Below are positions 1 to 12,573 of a stretch of 64,000 nucleotides of DNA, one piece after another (positions within the stretch are counted from its first letter, which is position 1; the number at the start of each line of letters is the position of its first letter). The position numbers were made by a program, and so were the translations under genes. The notes under the pieces were generated by a model. The model was not told the DNA's origin. It worked only from the letters and a program-made list of their open reading frames with translations, and ran no database searches. This DNA comes from Pegoplata infirma. Taxonomy: Eukaryota; Arthropoda; Insecta; Diptera; Anthomyiidae. The stretch spans positions 15,400,330 through 15,464,329 of the forward strand of contig OY992538.1 in the NCBI GenBank assembly GCA_963921195.1, given 5' to 3'.

Positions 1-203
1 TATGTGCATATGACACATTTCTACGTGTGATGCGGCGCATGTGTGTGCCATTCCTTACCCTGTTTTGTTAATATTTTTAACTTACACGTGTTTAGTTGTT
101 TCAATTAAAATTTAAAAAATGAAATTCAAACAAAAACGATATTAGTATCAATTAACACTTACTAAATTTATGAAAATTGAAAATATCAACATTTTAATTT
201 TAG

Positions 204-3200
204 CTCCACAGTTGCTCAAGCTTACGATACATTCTGGGTTGGCTTACCTTCGTCGCCAGTGCGTGTAGTAAGACGTGATGTTGCACCTCAAGGCCCCACG
301 CCACCACGACCGGCATTTTCTCCCAGTACACGTGCTCCTTATGTGCCACAATTTGTAGGAAGTTCACCGGCCCCACTAGCTGATGATCCATTTTATACGG
401 AATGTGGCACCAGTAAAAATTGTTTTGGTAACAAAGATGGTTGCGTCGACAGCAAGACCTGTGATTTTGTAGCAGCTGTTAAAGTGAGAGGAGGAATTTA
501 TGAATTTGAGTTAAAATCATCAGCAAGTATGTTTTGAAAAATTTTTATATGAAACAAATGAAAACAATAAACACTGATCAAATGAGTTGTACTTATCACC
601 AACACGCAGAGAAGAGATATGATTGTGGGCAACCATAATTTAAGATAATTTTATTATAACTTGTTTGTAGCAACCATAACTTTTTTACAGCAATCATTTT
701 ATGATCATAAACATTCAAACATTTAAGTTTTGGACCATGATATGATTGCATCAAAAGTTAAATAATTGCTATAAACATATTATGATACAATCTTCAATAA
801 TAATATGACGCTCTCTTAAATTATGATTGCCACAATCATATCTCTTCTTAGTGCAAAGTTAACGATTTGTATGAGAAAAGTGAAATTATTTTTCATACAA
901 TATTGTATGGAAAATTGTAGTGGTTATTGTTTAACTAATATCCGTTAATGTTTTTAAATCTGTAATATTGTTGCTCATCCTTTTTTCTTTTCTTTAAACA
1001 GGCAATGCTGCGTATGTTGCCTTAGGTCTCTCGGAAGACAATAAAATGGGTGATGATTTAACTATTGAGTGTGTACCCCAAAATGGTAAAGTTTCTATGT
1101 ATAGTTCTTTAACATCTGCACCACCAAATGGTTATGGTGTTACTCGTGTTGGAGTGGTATGTATGATAGTTTAATGAAATACAAGGATACTTCTGAAAAA
1201 AATCTGTTTATTTTAGCCCCAAAATTCAGCCCGTTTATTAGAAAGTTCTGTGGTCAATGGTGTTATCTATTGTAAAGTTGAACGTGATCAAACCACAAAA
1301 GTGGGCAATAAAGTTTTTGATTTAGTTAATAATAAATACTATTTACTTTTGGCTGCTGGTTCAGGTTTAAAAGGTAAGCATACTAATAAGTTATCTCTAG
1401 GAGAACTTCTCAATGTTGGGTTCAGAGCCCCATAACACATAATTTTTTTTTTGGAATGCTGGCTCATTTTCAATTAAAATATTGTATTGTATTAACAAAA
1501 ATATTATTGTATTGCCAAATTGTGCTGTTGAATAAAAAATCGATTATTTTCTTTGTCGATACAATTAAATTATTTGAAAATACGACAACGTTTAAATTGA
1601 AGATGACCAAACAAAACATTTTTGTTTTTCTATTAAACTGTAATCTCCAATCGATTTTAAGGTCCATCTAGCGTTGTCCGTTATGGGCCCAAAAGTTTTT
1701 TAATACTATAAATTTGTTTAATGTTAACAACAAAAATTTACTTGTCTCCTATTCCAGAAAATGGTGTTGGTTTCCATGATATTGGTAAAACTCCATCCGA
1801 TAGAGCCATCAACTTGGCCGAATTACAAAATCTTGGTGCTGCATCTACTTTAATGTTAAGACTTCATGGTTGTTTTATGATAGCTGCCTGGATTGGTACC
1901 ACTTCGTTGGGTATTATATTTGCCCGCTACTTCAAACAGACTTGGGTGGGAAGTGAAATGTGTGGAAAGGATCAGTGGTTTGCTGTAAGTACATAAAAGT
2001 ATTTTTTTACATATATAATATGATCCGATTATATCTTATTAAACGTAATTGCATATAATTTAATCTGATCAGATCATTAATTGCATCTAATAAGACTCAA
2101 TTGGGCCTCAAAATGTACCCTAAATTTTAAATCAAATTGGATTCAATCCAATTTATCAATCAAAATTTAGCGTAAATATATCCTTCTATCTTAGAGTTAG
2201 GTGACTGGCTGATTCATCATCGCACAGCCCAAACCTCTGAAGCAAAGACGTTGGATTCAGACGAGTCGGGTTTGCCGCACAGTGGAAAAGGTGTGGTACG
2301 TCATGTGGAGAACCACCACATTCGGGGCACGTATTGGGTATTGTCGGGTTAATTCTTCTGCGATGGGTGTTGGACATTCACTTGGTAGTTGACTGTCGTC
2401 GGTTCTACCGTATCCCTGTGAATGTCATGCAGAGTTGAGATGGAGTCCAGCTGTTGTATGTCATATTTCTGGATATCCATCTCATAACACAGAAGATCTT
2501 TTCTGACATGCCTCGGGGAAGGATAAATTTCGTAAGGTAATGGTTCGGATGATCCCTTCGATGACATGCCAGAAGGAACTCTTTCGCCAGCATGTGACTG
2601 TGTTTATTAACCGGAAATATCTTCGTCTCCTCATGTAGATGGTGCACTAAGGGCATCTAAAGGCAACCCGTTACGGTTCTTAGAGCTGCATTTTGACAGC
2701 ACACTAGGCTGCATTATGACAACTCTGAAGCTTCTTCCACTGCGTTTGCCTCACCCTAGGTGACAACACCGGCGCTGCGTAGTTTGCCACTGGCCGACCA
2801 ATCGTTTTATAGGTAGCCAACAAGGTTTCTTTCTTCTTAGCCCAAGTGATGCCAGTTAGCGACTTGAGGAGCTTGATTCTACTGCTCAATTTATTGCATG
2901 TTGTAGTGGCATGCGTCGACGACGAATACAAACTGTCGAATGTTACCCCTAATATTTTGGGGTGTTAAACTGTCGGAATTTTGACGCCATCGACTATAAC
3001 AATAGTTCCAATTGTACCTCCTTTGTCCATGTGGTAAAAAGCGTCGCCGATAATTCGGCGGAGGAAAGCCTCATGCTCCTCGCAGTGAAGAAATTAGTAA
3101 GATCATGGATATATACATTTAACTTGCCGTATAGGTCATCATTAAGGTGCAGTCGTCGGCATAAGATATCAATTTCACTTTTTGGGGTGGTGCCGGAAGT

Positions 3201-6200
3201 TTAAGATCTCCGATCTTGTTTAACTTTTACCTTTGTCCACCCTGTGGACCTTTGTGCACCCTGTGGCACTCTGTGTTTAACTCTACGGGTTTTGACTTTT
3301 TATTTCTAAACTCACCAAAGACTGACGACCACACATATAGTTTACCACCCACCTCTTGATGGGTTTGAGGAGACTGGAGCTGGGAGGTGTTGTGTTAGGC
3401 TGGGAAGGAGAAGTACCTCAAGTGTCTTTGCGACTGGAGACAACAAGGAGATCGGCCTGTACGATTTTCTTGGCTTGCGAGTTTTCCGGGTTTTAAAACC
3501 GAGACCCCTCTAACCATTTTCCAGGCTTCGGGTATAATAGGAGTGGCTAGCGATAAGTTGAGGACTTTGGTCATGTAATTTCTAAACTTACCAAAGACTG
3601 ACGACCACACACTAAGAAAATTATGACATTAACTGTTTGTAGGTTATTTTAAAAAGTAATCAGTAAAGTTATTTTAAAAGAAAAATCACTTATTTTATAA
3701 AGGATTTAATTTTTTTACCATTTCTGTAGTTTAAAAAATATAATTTACTGTCTTAAAAACGAATTTTCTGTTACATTCATTTTCGGCAGTAAAAAATTTC
3801 TTCTATAGTTTTACTGTTTTTCAATACAAAATAAGTGAATATTCAGTAGTTTTTTAATGTTTTGGATAGTCATTAAATTAACATTTAAAATTGACTGTAA
3901 TGTGTTTTTATTTTAAATGAAAAAACAGTGGAATGGTTTTTAAATAAAATTTCAGTTGTTTTAAGTGAATATTCAGTGGAATTTACCTACATAATTTTTT
4001 GAGTGCACATATAGTTTACCACCCTGGAGTTAGCGATGAAGTTATCGATGTCTCCGAAGAGGGTGGCATGACTGACCGTGTCATAGGCCTTCGACAGGTC
4101 TAGCGCAACCATCACTGTGCGCTCACATGGCTTACCTTGAGTCAAGCCATGGCATATATGTGTGGTGATGGCAATTAAATTTGTTGTTGTACTGTGGTGC
4201 TCTCAGTACCCGTGCTGATGCGGTGCAGCTGGGAGGTGTTGTTTTAGGCTGGGGAGGAGAAGTACCTCAAGTGTCTTCGCGACTGGAGACAACAAGGAGA
4301 TCGGCCTGCACGATTCTTCTTGGTTTGCGAGTTTTCCGGGTTTTAAAACCTGGACCCCTCTAACCATTTTCCAGGCTTCGGGTATAATAAGAGTGGCTAG
4401 CGACAAGTTGAGGACTTTGGTCATGTACTCGATTCCCAGCACGTCCAAGTGCTTAAGCATCAGCATCGAAATTCGAGAGAAAAACTGGTGGTCCGTCAAT
4501 GACGCACCGCTTAGGGTCCAACAACGTGTTGTTTTTGTCGAAAGTTATTGCGACCCTATCTACCTTGGTGGGAAGCGAGAGAGTTTTGACTGTCGACCAC
4601 AGTTTACTAGCTCCGGAAGTGAGGTTGCAGTTCTTCTGGTGATTTATCCACTTGTTTTTTTTGTATTTGTTGACCAATTTGCTGATTTCCAGATTTAGTT
4701 GGCCGAGTTTGGGATCGCTGGCGTTGGTCCTACGAATATTGTCACGCTCATTTGCGAGTCCCGCCGCCTCTGCTGTGAAGTTTGGTCTGTCTATTTGTAT
4801 TCGACCAGGTGATGATTTTTACGAACAACTTCTCCACGGAACGTACGTCGGATCACTAAAGTGGCGGTTAATATACTCTCTGAAGCCGACCCAGTCTGCC
4901 TTTTTATGATTTACATAGATTCGGCGTTCAGAGAGTACAAAATCGTTGGGTCGAGCATTGTTGCATTATTTATCAAACCTGCGCTTGTAATGGTTATGTG
5001 TGGCGAGCTAGCGCATGTTTCCACAATTCTCGTCGGGCATATTCGTTTAGAGTGCAAAACGTCGAATCATCTATTTGTTTCGCCAGTGCCGCTCCTTTGT
5101 GGTCTTCCCTAAGAATCGAGCGCCAGAGATCATGTTGGGCATTGAAGTCTCCCATAACCATGCGGTTATCACCCTCAAGAAAACAGCTAAAATAAGGGTA
5201 ATAACCGGGCGGGCAACTATTCACTGGCTGGATGTAGACGTTGTACAGCTCGATCTCTGCAGCTCCTGTCCGGATAGCAATACCCAGGTGTTCCAGGTAT
5301 TGGTCGTTGAAGATTCGGTAACGAGAGATCATCCAGGAGATGGACATATTTCGAAATAAAATTTTTTTAGATAAAAGGGTAACGAATATTGCACGGTAAA
5401 GAATAAAACCTACATGGAACGAAATAAAATGGAGAACGGGGAACAAAATGGAATGTATTAAAAAATTTTCAGCGGCACGAACAAGTTTTTTTGGCTATAC
5501 GCGGCTACTTGTTCAAATTATAAAATAAAGATTCCCTATAGGAGAACTTTAAAGAGTATTTAATGTTACCGGTTACGAAAATTCGAGCGGGCATGTTAAT
5601 CACACATAATTTTTTTTTCTTTCAGTGGCATCGAATTTGTATGGTTACTACTTGGTCTTTAACTATTGCTGCTTTTATCATAATATTCGTCGAAATCGAT
5701 GGTTGGTCCGGTGAACGTAATCCTCATGCTATATTGGGTACTATAACAACTGTATTGTGCTTTATACAACCAATTGGTGCTCTCTTCAGACCGGCACCAA
5801 ATTCGAAAAATCGCCCATTCTTTAATTGGGCCCATTGGTTGGGTGGTAATTTGGCCCATTTATTAGCCAGTGAGTTAATGAGAAAAATCTGTTAAAGAAA
5901 TTTCTTAATTTTAATATCTCTCTTTTTTTTCAGTCGTTACTATATTCTTCTCAGTTAAGTTAAATAAAGCTCAGTTACCAGAATGGATGGACTGGATTTT
6001 GGTAGCCTATGTAGCTTTTCATGTTATTGTACATTTAATATACTCAGTAAGTATGAAAGTTATTTTAAGAAGTTTATATATTTGCTATTTTTGGGAAAGT
6101 TTTAATATTGCACGTTTTTTAATTTCAATTTAAAAAAAAATATTAAAAGTAAAACACCCCCAATTCGACATAGATTAAACATTTTTTTTGCGAGATTTGA

Positions 6201-9200
6201 ACTCTTGCTCAAAATCATGATTATATTTTGTTATAAAAACAAATTTTGGGGAACAAAAAAATTGGAAAAAACTGAAATTTTGGAGAAAAAAGTTTTGGTG
6301 AAACAAATTTTGGTGAAAAAAATTTTGGTGAAAAAAGTTTTGGTGAAAAAAAAATTTGGTGGAAAGTGTTGGTGAAAAAAGTTTGAGTGACACAAAAACT
6401 GGTCGAAAACTTTAATTAATAAATTAAAAAATGTTCATAAACGTACTCTCTATTGTGAATGATTGTCATTGAGAAGTTTTATTAATTTTAGAGAACTTTT
6501 CGGTTTTTAGAACATAAATGCAGAAGTTCCCAAATTTTTTAATTGTAGATTTGGGTTATTTAAATCCAAGGATCGTTTGTGAATTTTGAACATAAAAACG
6601 TGTAGTAATAATCTTTCTCTTTCTTTTCTTTTAGCAGATTTTTGTATAGATTTTTTTTTTCGAAATTTATAATTTTTGCATGAGTTTTTATTTTTTTTAA
6701 TAACGTCAGAATTTATATTCCCCCAAAACGTTTTAGCTCTAACTCATGTTCCTCCCTCTACTTTTGTAAAAATTATCCCTTTTTCGATTTTGCCTGCAAA
6801 AAACAATTGTATATACTTTTTTTATAAGAGTAAATAAATTTTACATAAAATCATTAGTTACTAATTTCCCTTTTTCTGTTTTTTATATTAAGAACTTTTG
6901 TATACCAAGCATTAATATAGATTTTCTTATGTATGCAGATATCCGGCTGTTCCTCGGATAGACAACAAACGAAACGCATTAATGAGTTCCAAATGGGCAA
7001 TATGGGTCATCATCATCATGGCATGCGTAATAATATGAAAAATGAAAGTAAAATGGATGCACCTGTAAGTATTAAATATTTTAAAATTATATTATGGGGG
7101 ATCATGCTAAATAAAGATTATTGGATTTTTTTTTTTAAAACTGATTTAGAGAAAAAAATAATTTGGTGAAAAAAAAATTCCGCGAAAAAAAATTTCCGCG
7201 AAAAAAAATTTTGGGGTAAAAAAAATATGGTTGCACTGGCTAAAATACCTTTCCACATTCAGTTCTATTCACATACATATGTTTTACATGGGGCTATTTA
7301 AATAAATGGACTAATTAATTGACTATTTCATTGGCATTATATTGAAACTAATGCCAATGAAATTTTTAGCATTGGTATTGTACCAACCAATAGGTCCTAA
7401 TATTGAATCTTAAAAATTGGCACTCCCGAAAATTTAAGAAGCATTATCTTGCTTAGTTTTTCATGTACTGCAATTTAAGGTCCCAATAGGGTCCTGAGAA
7501 TTTTAGAAACTGAATAACTAAAAAACTATTTTTCTGAGGGCTTTCAAGTATTTTGGCAGACGAGTTCTAGAAACCAAGAGCTACAAAAATGCTTTTTGAT
7601 TTTTTATTGTGTCGGCAATATTTACAGATATGATATTTTTTTAATTTTCGGGAATGACAAATTTTTTGGATTCAAAGTTAGCACCCATTGGGGTCCACAC
7701 ATGTGAAGAGGACCCGCGAAACTATGGAGATTCAAAGAACCAAAAATACGCTCCATTTTGTCTATCTAGCTTATGTGGGTTTTCGTGTCAACTGACACAA
7801 CTTTTGAAGCCGATGTCTTTCGATCGGGATGGAATTTGAACCAAGGTTAGTCCTATTGGATAGTAGTTCAAACACAATTTTTCAACGAGATCGGTCAAGG
7901 ACTCTCTGACTTAGAGGGGGTCGAAATTTGACATTTTGGCCAAAGAGGTGTTTATTCTCATCCATGTAACTTTTTACCTATTGTTTTAAGCAAAATGTGT
8001 TCCAAACAGTTTAGATAGCTATTTCATCAATCTTTCGAAAAAAAATTATAAAAAAAATTTTGGATTTTTTTTTAAAAAGCCAAAACTTTTTTGACTTTTT
8101 CCTCAATTTGGGCCGTTTTGTTTTGACTTAAAAGAAAGCTTAGGTCTTTTCCTTTAAGAGCTATGGGGTCGCTTAGTGGGATATATATGAAAAAAATTTT
8201 TTTGTAACTTTGGAACACAAAAAACGGTTTTTCAATTTGCTCTATTAGACGTGGGATAGCTCACCAGTTTTCGATTTCGATCCGGGGCACCCTCTAATTT
8301 TTATAAGTTGGGCGTAATGAGGTAAAAATCCTCCAAAAGCCCCACAACTGCCCTAGAAACGCCCCTGGAGGGTTGCAATGTGTGACCGACCTCCATTAAT
8401 TTTCTGCCCCCAACATTTTTCTTGAACATACCTAACCTCTATTTCCACTTCTTAAGGGGGACCCATATAAAATGACATTCCTATAAAATTTGCTCCTACC
8501 GCTCCAACTGCCAATAGGGTGCCCCTAAAGAAGTAAAATGTATGACCGATCCCCAATTTTTTTTTCAACTCCAACATTTTCTCAGAATATACCTACCCTT
8601 TATTTTCAACAATTTTTTTAAATTGTTTTATTAGTTTTTAAAAATACATGTTTTTATAATGTATGGGAGCCCCTTAGGGAGTGGAGATAGAGTGTTATAA
8701 TGTTCGGACAAAATGTTGGTAACTAAAAAATAATGGGGTTTGGTCGTAATTTTTACCTCTCGAGGCACGGTAGGGGCGGTAGGAGCTGGTTTAATAAAAC
8801 AAATTTATAAAAAAATAAAGAAATGTATGGGGACCACCCTAAGGGTTAAAGATACATTGTAGGTATATTTACAAAAAATGTTGGAATTAATAAAATAATG
8901 GAGGTCGGTCATACATTTGACTCCACTAGGGGCACTTAAGGGTAAGTTAGAACGGTAGGAACAAATTTTTAAAAAATGTTTTGTATGGGAGCCCCCTTAG
9001 GAATAGGAAATAGAGGTTAGGTAGAGTTGTCAAAACCGGTTTCCGAAGTATTCGAAAAATCGATTTTTTTCTATTTTTCCGGTTTTTTAAAACCGGTTTT
9101 TTGAAAAGGTCGGTTTCCGAAGTATTCGAAAAACCGATTTTTTGGTCTCGAATAATCGACTTTTTATATATAATTTTTTTTATTATTTTGCATTCAATGT

Positions 9201-11640
9201 TGTTTTTTAGTAGTCATTTCAAAACTTTGAAGAACATTTTAATTATAGTACCTTAAAAGAAATTCAAAATCTTGTATTGAAAGAGGGTTTTGACTAGATA
9301 CTACATAGATAAATTATCTAAAAGATCTTACAAATTAGATCTGTTTTACAAGGCATTACTGAAAAGTAATGGGCGTAATGATTGTTGTTGTTTTTTTCAA
9401 GTAACTACACTCAAAAAAAAAAAAACTTGTAAAACGGCAAGAAAAGTTTGTAACTTTTTTTGCTACCTCCTATTTGTCAACAATTCCTTGTAATTTTACA
9501 AGCTTTTTACCAATAATTTTGTAATTTTACAAGCTTTTTACCAATAAAATCGTAAATTTAAAAATTTTTTGACGTGATTAAACTTAAAGGAGGTTTCTTG
9601 ATTTTACTAGATTTTTTGTTACCTCCTTTTTTACGAGAATTCCTATACAAAATTACGAGCTCTTCGTAATTTTACAAGATTTTTACCAATAAAATTGTAA
9701 ATTTACAACTTTTTTGGTGCAGAAAAACTTACTACAAGGAAATCTCGTGAATTTACAATTTTTTTTTTTGTAAAAAAACCTTATAAATTTGTAAAATTAC
9801 AAATAAAAATTGTAAAATTACAAAAATGTTTCTTTTGTTTTACAAAAATACCAAAAAAAAAAAAAAACATGTTAAAAGGTGTTGTTTATCAGATGTTGGT
9901 TTAGTTTTTCAAGGGGTATCTTTTTTCCCCCTGTGCCAAATTTCAGGGGTCTAGCTTTTTATTTTGGACTGAATTGTGTTTTATGCAGACGGACTTACTA
10001 GTTTTGTTTAACTTTTTTATTCAATAAATAATTAAAAAAAAAACCGAAAACCGATTATTCGAAACCGGTTTTTAGTTACAAAACCGAAAAACCGATTTTT
10101 TTAAAAGGCGGTTTTTCGAAGTATTCGAAAACCGGTTTTTAAAATAGACGAATATTTGACAACTCTAGAGGTTAGGTATGTTCAAGAAAAATGTTGGGGC
10201 AGAAAATTAATGGAGGTCGGTCACATATTGCACCCCTCCAGGGGTGTTTCTAGGGCATATGTGAGGCTTTTTGAGGATTTTTACCTCTTTACGCCCAACT
10301 TATAAAAATTAGAGGGTGCCCCGGATCGACATTTTTTTACCTTTGCCACTCACAAATCAAATTCGAGTGAAATAGGCTTCGATTTGATGCCAATAAACCG
10401 CTTTAAGTAAATATTGGGCGAAATTTTGACATGGGGCCTAAGTGCGAAAATGGTCCGTTTAACAGACTCAAACAAAATTTAATTAAATATTTTCTATTTT
10501 CATGAAATTTAAGAGATTTATGTGGAAATTGGGAAGGTGGTTTGCATAGGGGCTACAAGAAGAACTGGTCCGATTTGTGAGGACAAAACACGTTTACCTG
10601 CCAAATTTCGAAAAGATGTCTATTATAGTTCGGTTATTAGAGTCATTTGAGCCAAAACTAAAGAGGACCTTTGTATGGGGGCTAGGTCTAAATATGGACC
10701 GATTTTTTCCAATTTCAATAGGATTCGTCCTTGGAGAGAGGCTTAAGTTTCAAATTTCAAGTCAATTGATTAAAAATTACGACCTGGACAGACGGACGGA
10801 CGGACATCGCTAAAAAATGATTTTGAGTCGATCGGTATACTTAAAAGTGGGGGTATGACCAATATTTTGGGTAGTTACAAACATCAGCACAAAACCCATT
10901 ATACCCTGCACCACAGTGTGGTGTAGGGTAAAGTAAAAAATTCGAAAAGTTAAAAAAGTCGACTTTTTAAAATTTGAAAAAAGTCGAAAAATCGACTTTT
11001 TTGAATTTGAAAAAAAAATCGAAAAGTCCAAAAGTCGACTTTTTAGAAATTGAAAAAGTCGAAAAGTCGACGTTTTGATGCTACTATATAACCATATCCT
11101 AGACCGATATTTCTATGAGTTACACACGGAATGACAAAGTAAGTATACCCCCATACTGTGGTTTAAGGGTATAAAAAGACATTGGTAAAGCACTTGCAAA
11201 GCACTTTTTCAAATTATACTTTCATACCACTTTACAGACAAAAAAAGTGCTTTGCCGGTATTTTTTTGTACGGTTGACAGTTTCTGTTGTTTTTTAATTT
11301 TCTTAAGAATTGTATTTGTCTTAAGAGAATAAAAACATGAGTTAATATTTAAATATCTTTTTTCTAATTTTTAATATTACTTACCCCAATTTTTTTCTTG
11401 CATTTAAATTTCTTTAAATCTCAGCATGATCCTCAGTAACTTAATATAAAAATGTTTCCTTTTTTCCTTTTATTTCATTTTATTTAAATTTTTTACATCT
11501 TTCAGTTTGCTGGTTTCCGCAAAGGTTTATTGGCAGTATACACCGTGGTGTTGATTCTATTTGTGGTAGCTTTAATTGTTATAGTAGCTTTAGCTCCTAT
11601 AGAAGATACATTTAATAAATTAAAATCAAAATTAAATTAA
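204..11640 (+). CDS. FRRS1: Ferric-chelate reductase 1-like protein (DOMON + cytochrome b561), 5'-truncated by window
   Basis: Coding exons: 204-526, 1002-1156, 1217-1373, 1758-1984, 5626-5869, 5934-6046, 6939-7064, 11506-11640. Phases join without a stop and give 492 residues to TAA at 11638-11640; the first base of exon 1 completes a codon from an exon outside the window. The start (YDTFWVGLPSSP) matches the end of a Reeler domain. A DOMON domain follows in exons 1-3 (IYEFELKSSANAAYVALGLS). A cytochrome b561 core has histidines in the usual places: LRLHGCFMIAAW, WHRICMVTTW, NPHAILGT and NWAHWLGGNLAH. The last exon is a C-terminal membrane helix. The family transfers electrons across membranes, probably reducing ferric iron; that role is inherited from the family, not shown here. 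A His/Met-rich linker (MGHHHHGM) lies in exon 6939-7064. Introns 1985-5625 and 7065-11505 are swollen by transposons. Confidence 0.9.
603..853. mobile_element. MITE with CAC...GTG ends, ~250 bp, in FRRS1 intron
   Basis: The left end CACGCAGAGAAGAGATATG and the reverse complement of the right end, CACTAAGAAGAGATATG, form a terminal inverted repeat that continues through the ATGATTGTGG region. CAA flanks both sides (600-602, 854-856), a possible 3-bp target duplication. The interior repeats ATGATTG/CAATCAT in both orientations and holds the palindrome TTATGATCATAA. There is no coding capacity. Confidence 0.7.
2186..5360 (-). pseudogene. Decayed non-LTR retrotransposon (jockey/I-like LINE)
   Basis: Minus-strand fragments appear in LINE order. 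AP endonuclease at about 5360-5000 (motif MVMGDFNAQHDLWRS). A linker at 4700-4450. Reverse transcriptase at 4499-4020 (RPISLLSPVAKTLE, then VALDLSKA). RT active site SYADDCTLM near 3160. Post-RT sequence at 2931-2704. A C-terminal Cys/His motif at 2377-2186 (CPECGGSPHDVPHLFHC). Stops and frameshifts throughout show it is dead. About 250 bp of the RT (3300-3600) is a second copy of 4200-4430. Clade assignment is tentative. It lies antisense in the FRRS1 intron. Confidence 0.85.
3610..4005. mobile_element. CAC...GTG MITE inside the dead LINE
   Basis: Left end CACTAAGAAAATTATG; right end, reverse-complemented, CACTCAAAAAATTATG. The flanks read GACGACCACA and CACATATAG. The uninserted duplicate of this LINE segment at 3322-3345 reads GACGACCACACATATAG, so insertion duplicated only CA. 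The interior repeats CAGTAA/TTACTG in both orientations. Confidence 0.75.
5390..5600 (+). mobile_element. 3' end fragment of a Helitron
   Basis: This stretch (ATGGAACGAAATAAAATGG, then TACGAAAATTCGAGCGGGC) is a diverged copy of the last ~400 bases of the Helitron at 60057-62154, which ends CGAAGTTCCGGGCGGGCC before CTAG. It sits just upstream of the exon at 5626. Confidence 0.55.
6175..6410. repeat. Minisatellite of TTTTGGTGAAAAAA-type units
   Basis: At 6240-6400 the sequence alternates ATTTTGGTGAAAAAA with small changes, about 8-10 units of 13-17 bases. A similar short run lies at 7140-7230, on the other side of exon 6939-7064. The apparent Phe/His/Gln-rich ORF on the minus strand is an artefact of the repeat. 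Confidence 0.7.
7231..8281. other. Intronic AT-rich repeat remnants, no gene seen
   Basis: No coding signal. The segment includes phrases that recur at 43380-43900 and 46510-46920, so it is old dispersed repeat DNA. The ORF at 7654-7839 has no recognisable domain and crosses such repeat text. Confidence 0.5.
8282..10325. mobile_element. Foldback element, interrupted by a hAT-like element
   Basis: Left arm 8282-8333 (starting CCGGGGCACCCTCTAATT) pairs with right arm 10274-10325. Pairing continues inward, 8390-8480 with 10170-10260, then 8450-8700 with 8800-9020, once the inserted element is removed. A relative is found at 22670-23226. It is non-coding. Confidence 0.7.
9022..10167. mobile_element. 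hAT-like non-autonomous element, 1.15 kb
   Basis: Ends TAGAGTTGTCAAA and TTTGACAACTCTA are perfect inverted repeats. GAGGTTAGG flanks both sides (9013-9021, 10168-10176); the 8-9 bp duplication suits hAT. The interior near both ends repeats AAAACCGGTTTT and TTCGAAAAATCGA words. A second repeat block at about 9411-9840 is made of TTGTAATTTTACAAG units and begins TACACTCAAAAAA, perhaps a further nested CAC element. There is no transposase. Confidence 0.7.
10326..11505. repeat. Dispersed repeat remnants including a GTCGAC-word block
   Basis: Positions 10560-10935 are a reverse copy of the repeat seen at 40840-41600, including the GACGGACGGACGGAC run near 10790-10805 and CACCACAGTGTGGTGTAGGG. 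Positions 10935-11080 are built from AAAAGTCGACTTTT units. Positions 11180-11270 hold a small inverted repeat of AAAGCACTT. Nothing coding is seen before the exon at 11506. Confidence 0.55.
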
Positions 11641-11975
11641 AATGAAAAGAAATCTCAAATTGTGTAAATTTTAATAAATGTTTTTTTGGCTCAAAATATT
11701 GTTTAACAAAAGAAAACAACAAAACCATATTTTAAATTCCTTTAAAAGGAATTTCAATTCTTTTTTTAATAACAGTGTTTTTTGTGTAATTGTCTTTTTT
11801 TTTTTGTATAACCTAAGTGCTACTCAATACTGTTTTTTTTTTTAATATATTTTATGTAATTTTTTTGTTGTTATATTGTATAAAAAAAAAAACATTATTT
11901 TTTTAAGTGTAATATTTTTTTTAAACCAACTTGTAAAGTATTAATAAAAAGAAAACTGAATAAAGAAAATTTTAT
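11641..11975 (+). other. 3' UTR with poly(A) signals of the FRRS1-like gene
   Basis: T-rich sequence after the stop with three AATAAA hexamers at 11673-11678, 11943-11948 and 11959-11964. The last two sit close together before an A-rich stretch, so the long form probably ends near 11975-11990. The converging caspar 3' end lies about 0.3 kb further on. Confidence 0.6.
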
Positions 11976-12268
11976 AAAAGAGAAGAAGAGTTTAACTTTT
12001 GCGTTTTTTTTTTCACTTAAATCTTGAAAATTTATTTAATTTCCTATTTCGTATTTAGGTTTTTTTTTCTTGTTTTTATTCTTAAATTATAGTTATATAT
12101 CAATATATAGACGCCCATGTATATTTTTTGTTAAATTTATTTCACTTTTTTTTTCTTCGAAAATTTACCAAAAAATTTATTTTTTTTTTCATATGATTTA
12201 TTTTATTTTATGCAGTTGGAGGAATTTGTATGTAGTTCTTTTATGTTTCTATGAATTTTGTTGTGGAG

Positions 12269-12573
12269 TTTATTTCAATATTTATTAATGCCTGATGATG
12301 GAGAGATAACATGATAATAAATAATATTTCAAAAGGATAAAAATTGAATGTTGCTTAGATAGATCAACATCATCATCTTATTTAGCATCCAATATGATAA
12401 AAAATAAAAATTATAACGAAAAATAATTTAGAAAGCTGCTATGAATGTGGTTTTCTTGTAGATGTGTATATTTTTGTTTTTAAGTTATTATGTATGTGTT
12501 TGTAGGAGGAAAAGGAGTTGGGGGAGTAGGAGGAGCCTTAAACGAATTTTAATTATATTTAATGAGCTTAAAA
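12269..12573 (-). other. Probable caspar 3' UTR and poly(A) signals
   Basis: Downstream of the caspar stop on the minus strand, AATAAA occurs at 12286-12281 and 12274-12269. A ~290-nt 3' UTR would leave about 0.3 kb between the two converging transcripts. The T-rich stretch 11990-12268 shows nothing else. Confidence 0.45.

Noticed and set aside
1662..1694. In-frame 33-bp micro-exon (GPSSVVRYGPK) in the FRRS1-like gene
   Set aside because: Acceptor TTTTAAG and a 63-nt downstream intron are plausible, but the donor GTTTTT is weak, and skipping it also keeps frame (joining 1373 to 1758). Needs RNA reads.
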